Shown here piece by piece: positions 11,361 through 23,280 of a DNA stretch of 64,000 bases. Under the pieces are notes generated by a model. The model made no database searches. It saw only the letters and a program-made list of their open reading frames with translations, and was not told where the DNA came from. This DNA is from Brienomyrus brachyistius (Eukaryota; Chordata; Actinopteri; Osteoglossiformes; Mormyridae), in contig NC_064534.1 in the NCBI RefSeq assembly GCF_023856365.1, positions 13,412,536 through 13,476,535 on the forward strand, read 5' to 3'. A program made the position numbers and the translations under genes. Numbering within the stretch: the first letter of the stretch is position 1; every line of letters begins with the position of its first letter.

Positions 11361-11646
11361 AAAAACTGCACATTCCAGGGTGGCCTTTTATTGTGGGCAG
11401 TATAAGGTACACCTGTGCACTACCCATGATGTCAGATCAGCATCTTGATGTGGCACACCTGTGAGGTGGGATGGATTATCTCAGCAAAGCAGAAGTGCTC
11501 ACTATCACACATTTAGACTGATTTGTGAGAAATGTTTGAGAGAAATGGTAATATTGTGTATCTGGAATGAATTGTAGGTCTTTAAGTCCATCTCATGAAA
11601 AATGGGAGCAGAAACAAGAGTGTTGCGTTTATATTTTTGTTCAGTA
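11361..11646 (+). repeat. Tc1 right terminal inverted repeat
   Basis: Reverse complement of the left arm at 10478-10763 with a handful of differences. It ends at TTTTGTTCAGTA before a TA/CA microsatellite. Confidence 0.9.
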
Positions 11647-11669
11647 TATATATATATATATATATACAT

Positions 11670-11705
<36 letters not shown>
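11645..11705. repeat. TA/CATA/CA microsatellite
   Basis: Compound simple repeat: (TA)n, then CATACATACATA, then (CA)n. Confidence 0.9.
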
Positions 11706-11706
<1 letters not shown>

Positions 11707-12689
11707 GTAGGGCATTCTTGCCTGAATAAAGTAGTGAGTATCTCAGTATTCTTCGTTATGTTTCTACAAGTGTTTAATTAGATTTGTTGTATTAGAGGAT
11801 GCTCTGTTGCTGCCTTCCCTCGAAAGAACGGCACTGCAAATATCGTAGATAGTTGTGCTACTTTTGAGTTTTCAGTTTCACGAATTTCCAGTTTCACGAA
11901 TTTCCACACGGAAATTGTACTATAGTTTCAAGCCATGCGCCTCAGGCTTACTGCAGCGTATGATGCAACTTTACATTCTCCGCAACTGATATCAATTTGG
12001 TGGATGTGGGAAATTAAATAGAGGCGTTGGACTGGGCCGTGGCAGCCGACACTGATCAATTAAAAAATACCTGCATCGGCCCCGATTCCGATCCTTGACA
12101 TCGGCTTGGGGCATCAGTGGGAAAAAAAAAAAAATTGTTGACAAACTGGCAATCAAACAATGCAAAGTTAATAAGAAGCCATCTTAATAGGACGATTCCC
12201 AACCCTCCCACCATCTGCGAACAGCGATGTGGCTTCTGCATCAACTTGCCGAAGGCAGAGCGACTGGCTGAGTAAAAAGCTCACCCTCACCTTTACCCAG
12301 ATGACTATTCATAAAGCAAATCACAAGGCAGGAGGGGGGCCCAGAGAGAGCCAGGGAGGCCCAGGAGCCTTTGGGTGGTGGGTGGGCAGCCTGCAGGCGC
12401 ACGGCAGAGGGAATGGCTCGCTTCATCCCGGCTGTTGTTTAATGTCACTCCGGTTAACATGCTCCCCACATAATGGAGATAACAGCATCAAAACCACCAC
12501 TAGCGGAAAGGTCAAGACTTACCTTTCAAGACAGGGGGATTTAACCTAAAGCATACTGGCCAAAGCCTCCTCGGCTACGGGAAATGAGAGCTGTGGGTGT
12601 GACAGGATGCTGCCACCAAGAACCAATATGTCCGTTTCTTAAAAAACTAACAGGCACAAAAAAGCGAAGTGTGATTGAAAAAGCATGGT

Positions 12690-12835
12690 TAACCAGTCCC
12701 TGGAACACCTGAGGTTAGGGGTCTTGCTCAAGGGTCAAAGGGTGAAACGACTTTGCCAGACCATGGGATTTGAACCGGCAACCTTCTGATCGTCAGTACA
12801 AAGGGCTAAGGCACAGAGCAGCCCTTTTACACACT
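12690..12835 (-). mobile_element. SINE fragment, tRNA-like head
   Basis: On the minus strand a tRNA-like B box GGTTCAAATCCC is preceded by GATCAGAAGGTTGCC and followed by ACCCTTGAGCAAGACCCCTA, a combination common in fish SINEs. No clear target duplication was found and the copy is diverged. Confidence 0.6.
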
Positions 12836-14319
12836 TCAGCTTGTGACGTATCCAGTTCTACCCGACTGACAAAAAAAAAAAAAAAAAAAAACAGGACTGA
12901 CAAGTGCGTGACGTCCTCATCGGAACGCCATTCATTCCAGAGGGGGGAGAAAAAACAGCAAAAATTTCATCAGTCTCTCATCATCTCTCATGGTTCTCCA
13001 TGGACCAGATTGTTAAAGTGGATGGGGGGGGGGGCACTAGCAACCTAAAAGATGACAAAAAACAAAATGCTGCTGTAGAAATCTCTAAAAATGACCCTTG
13101 TGTTAAGAGAAACCAACACGGTTCCCATATTACTTACCCAGAAAGTGGACAAAGCAGCCGTCTGTTAGCTGCTGCAGCGTTTAACCCAAGCGGACACAGA
13201 CCCAAACAATGGCACACTCATTTACCCCCAAACAAGGCTGCTGAAGCAGCACAGTGACGTAGGCAGGCAAGTGCCGGGCAGAGTAAGAAACCGCCGGGCT
13301 TCCCAGCGGATCGGCACAGAGCTCTTTATCGCGATGGGGCGGTCAGGAAGATCCCGCTCGCGCCCTTTGAGACACTGGGGCTGCGATTGTTCTTAGCGCT
13401 GACCCTGAGCCCTTGTGCCCGCGTCACGGGCCACGCGTAAATACCAGGCTTGAACTGCCCCGTCAGAGCAGCCCATAAAGGGCCCTTTGACAGGATGGGC
13501 TCTTCACCCTTGACCCCAGGGTTGGTCACACACAGCGGCGGAAGTGAAGCCTGCCAGCCATTGACCCCGAGTGACAGTATTGTCGTCTCTGTGCCTCTCT
13601 GTCATGGAGCCCCTCCCCTCCCTATTCTTTCCCCTGAACGTGATGCAAATCAGACAGGGATTCACACGCGTGCACTGACGACAGTGTGAGGAATCCTCCC
13701 CTCGCCACGGTGACTCCCCGACTCGACTTCCTTTGTCCGGCATGCCGCATGGGAATGTCACGATGAATTACTTCCCTTGTGTGATCGACCGGAAAAAAAA
13801 TGGCAGACATTAGGAAGCGGGCACAGAGCTGTAATCTCACATCCAGCCAGGAAGGCTGTCCCCTGAAGTCTTTCTAAAATGATGACGGCAACAATACGCA
13901 CAACTATAATCACAAATGTATTACTTATTTTGGAGGGGGGAGTAATCTTAATTCATTGCCAAAGTGCCTTAATCATGTTAAACTTAAGAGAATAAGGCCA
14001 AAAATTCGATTACACGGCTCCTTCAAAATACAGAGCACGAAGCCTAACGCTTCTCAGCATAACAGTCAACACGGAGAGAGCAAGTTCACCTGAACCATAA
14101 TTTCACCCACCTACACAAAAACACACACGCACGCCACCTGTGACACTTGGCAGCCTCTCGTTTTGGTTTCATTTCGCCCACCAGTCGACACGTGCGTCTG
14201 CTTGAAATTTCGGCTGGCATTTTTTATTTTTTTGTTTCTCAGCGGCTAAGGTCAACTGGGGACTTCTGGCTGCCCTTACTGTGCAACAGTGTGTGTGTGC
14301 ACGTGTATGTGTGTGCGAG

Positions 14320-14455
14320 AGAGTCTAACAGACTGGCATTCCATCCAGGATGCACCCCACAGAAAGCACTACACTTCCTAGGACAAGCCCTAGTCACTGG
14401 AAACCAAATTAGATAAGCGATTATTGAGAAAGGAAGGATGGAAAATAGCCGATTG
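14320..14455 (+). mobile_element. degenerate SINE 3' remnant
   Basis: Words such as GACTGGCATTCCATCCAGGA, GTCACTGGAAACC and GATAAGCGATT, ending in a GGAAGGATGGAA tail, follow the order of the 3' half of the intact SINE at 3723-4077. The head with the pol III boxes is missing and divergence is high, so this is an old copy. Confidence 0.5.
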
Positions 14456-16489
14456 CCGATACATCCCCGTTAAACGAACATCAATACACTCCCAGCTAAG
14501 AGGCAGTGTGGACCATCAAGTGTGTTTTAAAGGTTCCCTTTTACTAATCTGTATGCCTGTATATATCCATCAACTGCTATGTACCATAATCAGACTGGGC
14601 AGCAGCAGAGAGCGGGGGTCAGCAGGCCCACCCTCCAAAAATACGCCAGGTGATGAAACCCAACTGACTCCAGTCAACCTGATCACTGTGTCAGAATTTA
14701 AACTGGGTCAGCTGGGTGGACTGGGGTAAATGGACAGTTTGTGGTATGAACTGTGGTCTTTATTTGCTGCGTTTATTTGTTTATAACGAGATTCTTTCAG
14801 TTAGTGTTTTGAGGGCTGTCTTTGTTGGGCCATAACTCCATTTCGTTTGAGTTACATTAATAATTATTTGGCTTTTTGTTAAGCCCTACTGTCCTGCACT
14901 ACAATCACGCTATGCAGTGCATCTCCACCTCACAACCATCAGTTATATTAGAGGTATAAACACAGCCAGAGGAGGCAGGAAAACACACAGAGGCCTTAAA
15001 GGAGGGCGATTATGCTTCAGAAAGCATGGCTGTTGCCATAATGAAGTTCCAATGAAGTCTGGACCCTATGCTGATGTCTAACTTTTAAAGAAACTGACTA
15101 AACAAGTCAACCTCGAATTTATTAAAAACATGGGAGGAAGTATTTTAAAAACGTAGATGTATATTTATATGTTTCAGCATAGTGCACTTATTTATGTGGA
15201 AAGTTGTCAGCCTCAATGAGAATTTTTTTTGTGTGTAGCACATGATCTGTGTTTGTAGAATATGATTAAAATTATGTTTTATTTGAGGTCAAAAGGCAAA
15301 CATTAGCTACAGGGAAGAGTGAAAGGTGCGTATTATTAAAACCAAATAGTCAGTATTTCTTCAAAAGAGTGTCAGCATCTCCATTCTCCAAGAGCTACAC
15401 AGAACAGTCAGAACACTGGCTCTTAATTACTTTGATTGCAGCGAGCTGGGCCTTGTCAGGGGACAGGAGAAGAAGGGATATGTCATAACTGGAGAAAACC
15501 AGTGCTGGGAAAATGATTAGCAAAAATACTGCCAGGAATGGAAAAACCGACCGTTTTTTCAAAAAAGTTAGATTTTTTTTTTTTTTTTTTTTGTCTTGCT
15601 AGAGTCATGCTTGTTTGATAAGTCAGGATGTTAAATGTGTTCACTGATACGTGGAAAATGGCTTCCGAGTAAAACCAAAAGCTGTATTATCAAGATGTCG
15701 GAAAGTTACCAGTACCTGGTCCCTTACTGTAAATGATCAATTTTATATTAAAAATAACATTTCCTTGAAAAGTTAAAAAAAACACTTTCTTCAAAATTTT
15801 TACTTATTTCACTAATGCCCTCTGAAGTTGTACTATTTGCCAAAGTGTTACAAACGATTAAAAGTCACCGTATATATCAGGGTGGAGGCGGGATTTCCAT
15901 ATTCGCACTATAATAAATCTACCCTTCTCCTTTTTGCTAAATTCCCAAAAGCATTTTCTTTTTTGATTTATGCTGTGATGGATTACATGAAATGAGACGC
16001 TGTGTCTTTTTAGAGACGTGGGCATCTATAAATACAGCTGGCATCATTGCATCCTTGGTGTCACGGTGTTTCCGTGACACTGCGATCCGCGTCTGGACCC
16101 CCGCTGTCACCATCACCGTATCACCACCTTTACCTGCTGCTGAAATGCTCAGGCAGTTTCTTCGGCATCATTATGAAATTCTCACATCTTCCTGATCATT
16201 CTCCATATGCAAACATATTACCCTTTAAAGGGCCGTTTCGTTATTTTTGAGTCCTTTGAGGTTTTTTGGTGTGTGATTTTAAGATGACGATTAAGAAAAG
16301 AGAGCGAGAAACAATGTTTTTCAGGTAACAATAATGGACTCGCATATAGTCCATTATACTATAGATTTTCGAAACTTGCTAGAGTTCTTTTCCATGAAAA
16401 CGTTATTTTTTTTACCATATTAATAAATAGACAGATCATCCCGGTACTTTGAAATATCCCCAATATTCAGGTTATTCTGACTGCGGATT

Positions 16490-16870
16490 CAAGAAACATG
16501 TACGTGCATGAAACTCACAAAGTAATGTCCCGGACCGAAAGCCTGTCAGTGTAGACGATGTCCGGCCGGTGCGGACGACATCGGAACCGATGGAAACCGG
16601 TATCACAGCTTTACAGTACTCACCAGCTCATGTTGTCGGGGCTTTTCAAATTCTTTCCACGGCCAACCCTTATTTTTCCGCCTTAGTACCTCATACTAAT
16701 CGGCTATATAAAAACAAAGCGAACAGCTTCCAGGAAGTGGAAGAGTCAGTTTTCATTCCTGGGGTCACGGGTTAGAGCGTCTGTGACTCTACGGCAAGCG
16801 AGCAGGGAGCGGACGGCGTTGGCGAAAGCGCGTCGGGGGAGGCGCGTGGCCGCTCTGTGTGCTGCTAAAG
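16490..16870 (-). promoter_or_regulatory. bin3: CpG-rich bin3 promoter region
   Basis: CpG density rises sharply around exon 1 (for example GTCCGGCCGGTGCGGACGAC at 16559-16578 and GCGCGTCGGGGGAGGCGCG further right). An ETS-type CAGGAAGTG lies near 16731. Upstream for the gene means higher coordinates. A TATATAAAA on the opposite strand near 16704 is probably incidental or could serve a divergent transcript. The transcription start is not determined; I expect it between about 16.7 and 16.85 kb. Confidence 0.6.
16624..16631 (-). CDS. bin3: bin3 exon 1, start codon and first 8 coding bases
   Basis: On the minus strand ATGAGCTG is followed by GTGAGT (donor GT at 16623-16622). Joined to exon 2 it reads Met-Ser-Trp-Ile-Pro-Phe, the conserved BIN3 N-terminus, with the Trp codon split across the intron exactly as exon 2 requires. 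The word ATGAGCTG before a consensus donor, inside a CpG-rich patch on the correct strand, is strong support. It is far too short to be seen as an open frame. No other site between exon 2 and 17 kb was found that offers Met-Ser-TG before a donor. Confidence 0.87.
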
Positions 16871-17131
16871 TTACAAAAGTGGAGTGTGTATCTATATATA
16901 ATCTAAAATTAATGTCCCCACAAATATACTTAGTGTATGTATAGCAGAATATATATTACAATATAAATACTTAATATATATAGTAGGATGTATATGTAGA
17001 GTACATGTATTATTAGTGTAACTGTACATATTTACATATATAGCAGTGTATATATACACAAACACACACACATATATATATATACACACACACACATACT
17101 ACTATACGTATATACTACTATAGATAGTGTG

Positions 17132-17132
<1 letters not shown>

Positions 17133-17169
<37 letters not shown>
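17133..17169. repeat. GT microsatellite
   Basis: (GT)n of about 37 bases. A second (GT)n run is at 17439-17467. The two frame the element at 17170-17438. Confidence 0.95.
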
Positions 17170-17170
<1 letters not shown>

Positions 17171-17434
17171 ATTATGTTTATATTACATTTTAGGGACCAA
17201 ATGTCCCCCAAAATGTGATAAAAACCAGTTATCCTGATGATGTGAGGACCATTTTTCAGGTCCCCACAAAGATCTGTCAATGCAATCAAAAAACTAAAAA
17301 TGCCAAAAGACTCGTATTTAGTTTGGTTACTTATGGTTGAGGTTAGGGCTGGGTAGGGGTTAAGGTTGTCATGTTGGGATTAGAGGTTTCCCCATAGAAA
17401 TGAATGGAGAGTCCCCACAAAGATATAATTTCGA

Positions 17435-17438
<4 letters not shown>
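17170..17438. repeat. dispersed GTCCCCACAAAG-type element
   Basis: It contains GTCCCCACAAAGAT twice (about 17261 and 17411) plus GGGACCAAATGTCCCCC, with a central AGGTTAGGGCTGGGTAGGGG. A related AATGTCCCCACAAATA lies at about 16911. It sits exactly between two GT microsatellites. Similar sequence is common in fish genomes, but the element class is uncertain. Confidence 0.45.
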
Positions 17439-17469
<31 letters not shown>

Positions 17470-19799
17470 GTACACATTCAACAACTGAGTTATTAAAAGC
17501 CTCGCATGTAGTTCCCTGTGAGGACTGATGAGGGATGAGTGATGTCTGATGTCAGCATTGTTTCCACTTAAACAGTGTTGATCTCAGGAAAGTACATATT
17601 TCAGCTCTGCCATTATTCAATCATGGGGCAGAGGGCTGGAACCAGCAGAGGCTGCTAATCATTTGAATGAATGCCATTGAATATCGAACTGATTATATGA
17701 TATGACTAATTAAGTGCCGCAGTGGGAGCAATAATCTGCATACCCATTGGCCTTCGTGGCTACCTCCCAGTGTGACACACATACGATGAAAAATTGAATA
17801 GATTCTTATGTTCCTTGATTGATTTTTGTATTAAAGTTTGCTGTGGGGATGTTGTGTGTGTGGGTGTGAGTTTGGGGGGGAGGGGGGGCAGCATCAGGGT
17901 GGTGTGGGATTTCTCCGAATATTCTGTCTTTCTTCAAAAGTCAAAATGCAGAAGTGAGAAGAAAAGTGATGACTCAAAATTACCCTTTAAGGGAACCTGT
18001 GGCTGAAAGAATGCCCTGCTGTGGAATGGCATTATATTTCCTAGGATTCTCCATGATGAAAGCAGTACTAATTGGACAAAGAAGGACTGAGAAATGATGG
18101 ACAAAAATCCCTGCTATAGATAAAGGTGTATCTTACACAGAACACTTTACACTACTGACCCATGGGCTTCTACAGGCCATTGCCACTTTGTAATGAATTG
18201 GCTTTATTATAAGAAACACAGCCAGTATTCCAATGACATTTATACTAATTTCCAAGTCATTGTCAAACAGTATATATTGACACCATCTATGTCACTTCAA
18301 TAGAGACGAATCACTCAGAAACTGAGTAAATATATTTACTGTGTTATTTTTCTTTCCTTATCACAGTGCAAAGGGTAAATGAATCCAATTGTTCATTGTT
18401 GTTCAAATGCTTTATGTATTAATATGATTGTCATTTGCATTACAACAAACCAAAGATCCAAAGAGTTGTCAAGTGGGTAAATAACTCACCCATCCACAAA
18501 ATAAATTAGAGTGACAATAATATATTTCATTGCAAAATTCAAAGTTAACAGGGTGCATTATATACCTTAGTATAAGGCAAGAACAAAATACTACAAAAGA
18601 TTATATAACGAGACAATTTCTATGAAAGCAAACAAAATTTGAAAGTTTCATAACTTCCCCGGGAGTCCTTGAAAAGTTCTTCTATCCAGGAGTTTGTCTT
18701 TCTTCAAAAATACTTTCTGTCAAATCACCAGGGAAAATAAAAGCGCTCAGGTCAACTTTTGGTCGCACTAGTTGATACGGTTGATATAAAGAGTTGTGTT
18801 TTTTGTGCAACGGCATTCAGAAAGGAAGGTACAATTAGGCGATGGAAGGAGAAAGTAATAACTCTGTCTGACATTAAAAATTCAGATTAGCGTAAGAAAA
18901 TATGCAGCTCAGAGCTACACATTGCATAAAGAAACTTTGTGTTTTGTGTGTGTGTTTGAAATAAAACTGTCAACCTTCACCAACTAGCATATTGCCAAGA
19001 AACCACAGTAAAGTCAAATGACATGTTACATGTTAATGTGACCCTGACTTATCAGTGTGGCTCTCATTCTCAGGAGTGAAATGTAATGCACCCCTTCTAC
19101 ACATTTACAGGGGCTAAGACTGACATACTGGATTTCCGTCATAAGTGCAGAAAATAATCAGTCACACAGTGCGGAGATAAATCTAGCATGGAAAACACAG
19201 AGTGACTGCACAAGGAGCAGCTGAAGTGGTAGCTTGACTGGTCGTGTCGATATTTTGGCACATCGGTACCTTCCTCAGCGCATGTAATTCCTCGCAAACC
19301 CCTGTCTCTCAATCCCCGCGAACCAGTCCGGCAGATTGACACGAGACACCGTTTGGTTTAGCAGCATTTCCAAGAACGGACAGTGAGCAGTCCGGCTGAG
19401 AGCGACATGTCAAAGCAGAGGTAAATGTTAGCTTTCATGTACCCTAAATCCACGATGGCCATTTTCCCCACACAGTTACATAGATATGCCTACACAAACA
19501 ACAAGGTAAAATTGCAATACTTTGCGTGCTAAGTGGCACTAGTACAGAATGGGAATGAGTGGCCCTCTTTTGGTAATGGACTCATGCGTTTCTGAATATT
19601 GTGAAATCAGACATATTTTCAGAGGTGATTCTGCAATTTCTTCTGAAATCTTAAAAATAATATTTAAAGCCGAAATAGAAACGGTTAGCAATTTATAATA
19701 GTGGTATTTTTAAATCCCTGTAGGGAAATTTTGTTTTCACCTACCCCATCCTCCTCTCCATGAGACACTTATACAGAAGAGAACAGGCCTGAGAGGGGC

Positions 19800-20115
19800 A
19801 GGGGGTCACAGCACAGGGTCAGCTAGCCTGCTGTACGCATGAAGCTGGGGGTTAAGGGCCTTGCTCGAGGGGTCATGGACACGTAGCTCTTCTGGTAAAG
19901 CTGAGGCTTGTTCTACTCACCAGCTTCTCTTCTACTCACCAGCACATAAGGGTTAAGCCCACTGAACCACACACCACAGGTCTTGGGTGCGATGTGAGAA
20001 GTTTACACATCTATCCATCTTCTAATCACATCTCCTGGTCAGGATCACGGGGGCCCTGGACACCATCCCAGACAGTATAGAACCCAGGGCTGAGATACAC
20101 CCTGGATGCGCAGAT
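19800..20115 (-). mobile_element. SINE remnants, minus strand
   Basis: On the minus strand 20008-20110 carries the SINE 3' order (CAGGGTGTATCTCAGCCCTG, then GGTGTCCAGGGCCCCCGTGATC, then GATGGATAG). About 19.84-19.87 kb carries CCTCGAGCAAGGCCCTTAAC, a SINE body motif. It is highly diverged and may be two separate fragments. Confidence 0.45.
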
Positions 20116-22459
20116 ATTTGTGTTTTTTTTTCATTCACTGTTAATTTTCTGGCGAGAACCTTGAAATACAATTTTTGGACAGACGGTGGCAAATCGTTGT
20201 CAAATTTGTGCCAGCATGCATCCATCAAACAATTTCTCCAGTCACCTGGAGTCATTTTAACTAACATTATTTTACAATTAAGGGTAGGGGGGGTCTTATT
20301 TTTTATTAATCTATACGTTCACAAAACAGACAGATAGTTATTGATATGTTTATAGACTATAATCACTATGATCCATAGATTGTTTCGCTATTTTATGCTC
20401 ATATGAGAAATAGAAAAACCAATATTTTACACCAATAACATTCTGATGTATAGAATGTAGTTTTACATAAGTACAATATAAATAAAACTAATATTCAGTT
20501 CAGACTGGTACGTGGTATCTATTTCCCTTCGATTCTCCTGTTAGCTGAGCTTTGAAAAATAGCAGACTCTCTTTTAAGCTAACCCGCTGTATGTGCGTAT
20601 ATGTCAGATATAAAGGGCTCCTTCCTCGGCTGGAGATAGCTCCTTTCCATCTGTAATTACATGGCAGGTGTTTTGGCTGCCAGATGGAAACATTTTGGCA
20701 TTTTTCTTTTCTTTCCCTGGGCTCAGCTTGCACCCTTAGCTAAGCGCAGCGTTCCTTCAACAGTCAGCCACATTCCTTTCTATAAATCAAATGGGGAGCG
20801 CGGCAAATCCTCTGGGCCAGTTATATGATCTGTGAGAACTGGCCTTACTATTTATACTGGTACCGCTTGGCCTCTGTTTCTGAACCTTTTTGGCTGAGTG
20901 CGAAAGTAAGAAGAGAAAAGCCAGCAGCTATTTTTGAAAGCTGGAGTAAAATGCGGCATATTCTACACCGCGAGCACGGCTGAAATAAAGACATCACTCG
21001 CAACCTTACGCAGACGGCAACGGCATCTCGTAGCTGGCGTGATAATAGTCAACGCCAAATCTGTAGAGACGCTGAAAGGATACTGATATGGATTATTTTC
21101 CTTGCCCTCTGCACCCAAGAAGCAGACCTGTCTCAGTTGTTTAGAAGTTAATTTATTACATCTCTGAGTCAGCCTCGACAGAGAGCAGTGCTAATAGATC
21201 GGCCTTTGATGACGGTTCCCCATCAATTGGGAAGAGGCATCATTGGGAGTTCTCTCGACCACTGCTTATCACCGCTTATCGAAAAAGCTTTTGATTTAGT
21301 TATAGCTCAGACTTTTGAAAATAAAATTGTTTTTAAACAATATTTCCATCTTCTCAAAATCTGCTATTTTGCATTTCAGTTCTATGTAAGAAAGAAACTC
21401 GCATTCAAATGTATATTTTCTTTACAGTGTTGATAATTTAATCAAGGCCGCTCAAAATCACAACGACGGAAAAGAGTAATAATTGCAGGAGTGTATCACG
21501 TGACTGTGCGTAAGCCGATCCATGAAATATATATTGACACAAAAGAGAATTAAAGGTTCTCCGTTGATGACGGTTTGTATAACCGATGAAAAATGTGTTA
21601 ACTTGTTTAGTTGACTGCATTAGAAAATGGACAGAATTATTCATCCATTTAAATATGTAGAGAAAAGACTTGCTGGAGCCACCGGGCCTCAGTTAATTGG
21701 AGACAAGATGGAAGTTTGCCAGGAAAGTCTACGCTGCAAACCGGTTCCTGCAAGAGAGGGAGAATCTGCTGGGACGAGCATTTGATTGTGTTGTGCCCTT
21801 CCTTTACAAAAGCTGTTTCCAGTACCCCTAGTTCCTGCAGGGTTTGTCTGCTTGTGTGCATGCTTGAAAGCCACTTTATCTGGCAAAATGTTATTTTTAG
21901 CTATATTTTTTACAGTTCTACAGATAACCAAGTCATTTAACCATTAATATAAGTGTATTCATTATAGAGGCACGAGTGTCAATTTTAATTCCAAGGAATA
22001 CACTAACGTAAGCTCTGGTTAAAATTATCATTTAATATCACGATTCGCGATTTTTATTAGCTATTATGGGTTGGGCGGGTAAACGTCATAATAAACGAAT
22101 AGACTTTCAGTGTGCGCTTTGTCTTTGTGATTTTAAAGGGTATGTCGTGTTACTGTTAGAAACGTAATCGTTTTCAGCGATCCATTTTCAGAGAACTAAA
22201 TCATCTGGCGCCTTTCTGGAAGTTTTAGTTAAGGCGCGGACGAGGAGCGTCTTTTTGGCACGTTTAGAAAGCCGGGACACGAGAAGCCTTGGGTAACACA
22301 AATGGCTGATCCTAGAGAACCGCACAAACCACGGCGTGCCCTTATAAATGGCCAAACCTTTGAGAGATGGAGCATTGAGAATATGCTGGTAATCAGTAAT
22401 TGACTAGGATATAATTAGGTGTTCTTCTCTTTGGGTGCTTCAGGTATGTGTGTGTCCGT

Positions 22460-22461
<2 letters not shown>

Positions 22462-22508
<47 letters not shown>

Positions 22509-22547
22509 AACATGTTTGTAAACATACACGCACACGCGTAAGTTGTC

Positions 22548-22627
<80 letters not shown>
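22462..22627. repeat. (TA)n / (GT)n / (TA)n compound microsatellite
   Basis: Two long perfect TA tracts (22462-22504 and 22564-22627) are separated by a CA/GT-containing spacer. They generate the tyrosine-isoleucine frames seen on both strands. They can form cruciform DNA and are prone to length change. Confidence 0.95.
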
Positions 22628-22630
<3 letters not shown>

Positions 22631-23023
22631 AGAGAATATGAATTTGGCCATCCTTATGGCATGATGAGAACTGGCTGTACTTTGCCATGCAGTCATTGGC
22701 AGCAGTAGCGTTTTTCGGATGCCTCTCTTGACACTGGTTTTTTTTTTTATCGTACAGATATACGGCGTGTAAATTCGCGCAGCGGCGCGTACACGGTGCC
22801 AGAGGGACCCGAGGTGTCCGCGCAAACCGAGCCGCGAACAAAGACTTGTCTAAAGTTAAGAATGTGCCCCGCCCACGTTGCGTGATCCTGTTCATCAATA
22901 AGCCATATGCACATCGATCTCCATAACTCGTTATAGAATAGATGCTGGCTATTCCCCCAGCGGAGGATGCTTTTCAGATACCGCGAAATTGAAGTACACC
23001 AAAAAAGTCAAATATTTCTTTTG

Positions 23024-23029
23024 TTTATT
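23024..23029 (-). terminator. egr3: egr3 poly(A) signal AATAAA
   Basis: TTTATT on the plus strand reads AATAAA on the gene strand. A TTTTTTGGTGTA downstream element follows within about 30 bases. An alternative ATTAAA is at 23583-23588. Confidence 0.6.
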
Positions 23030-23088
23030 CATTTTATGAACACTTCATTCAGAGTATCTCCAGTTGCCTTTTTTTCTTTCCCTTTTCG

Positions 23089-23096
23089 TATTTACA
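23089..23096 (-). promoter_or_regulatory. egr3: Pumilio response element 1 in egr3 3'UTR
   Basis: Plus-strand TATTTACA reads UGUAAAUA in the mRNA, the consensus bound by PUF proteins. It lies about 60 bases before the poly(A) signal. Confidence 0.5.
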
Positions 23097-23272
23097 TTTC
23101 GCAAACATCTGATGCTTTAAAAATAAAAGAAAAACGCGCCGCGTTTGACACCGTCTCAGTGCTCCCCGCTCGCACTGGGACGCGGCTGTGCTGTAAGCCT
23201 GGCCGCGTGTTAGAGAGCCAGGTCTTAGACCACTGTGCAAACACAGTCATTTCCATAGAACATTCTGTACTC

Positions 23273-23280
23273 TATTTACA
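23273..23280 (-). promoter_or_regulatory. egr3: Pumilio response element 2 in egr3 3'UTR
   Basis: A second perfect UGUAAAUA in the mRNA sense, 184 bases from the first. Confidence 0.5.

Larger units (their letters stand above)
10478..11646 (+). mobile_element. Tc1-like transposon, internally deleted copy
   Basis: The element is about 1.17 kb, bounded by TA on each side, with long terminal inverted repeats of about 286 bases (10478-10763 and 11361-11646). The ends read ACTGAACAAAAATATAAACG inwards. The arms differ at only a few positions (for example AAAGATCTAC against AAAGACCTAC), which suggests recent insertion. Full Tc1 elements are usually about 1.6 kb; here the centre of the transposase is missing. 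The intact, nearly identical ends fit a copy moved in trans by an enzyme made elsewhere. It lies in bin3 intron 1, on the strand opposite to the gene. Confidence 0.92.
5865..16623 (-). other. bin3: bin3 intron 1 (about 10.8 kb)
   Basis: The interval between the exon 2 acceptor and the exon 1 donor. It contains an unclassified dispersed repeat (about 9.05-9.2 kb), CA microsatellite, a deleted Tc1 transposon (10.48-11.65 kb), a SINE fragment (about 12.7-12.8 kb) and an old SINE 3' remnant (about 14.3-14.45 kb). A moderately CpG-rich patch lies at about 7.3-7.6 kb. The rest (5.9-9.0, 9.2-10.4, 11.7-12.6, 12.9-14.3 and 14.5-16.5 kb) shows homopolymer runs but no exon, RNA gene or element that I recognise. 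Confidence 0.8.
16871..23004. other. intergenic, bin3 promoter to egr3 3' end
   Basis: About 6.1 kb without a gene that I can recognise. It is AT-rich (17.5-21.4 kb especially) and holds microsatellites (16.9-17.5 kb and 22.46-22.63 kb), a GTCCCCAC-type dispersed element (about 17.17-17.44 kb) and SINE remnants (19.8-20.1 kb). Two short CpG-rich patches lie at about 22.23-22.34 and 22.76-22.84 kb. Confidence 0.8.

Noticed and set aside
16700..16712. TATATAAAA on the plus strand near bin3 exon 1 as the bin3 TATA box
   Set aside because: Wrong orientation for bin3, and such CpG-rich promoters usually lack a TATA box.
22448..22825. Tyrosine/isoleucine repeat frames on both strands
   Set aside because: They are translations of TA and CA microsatellites.
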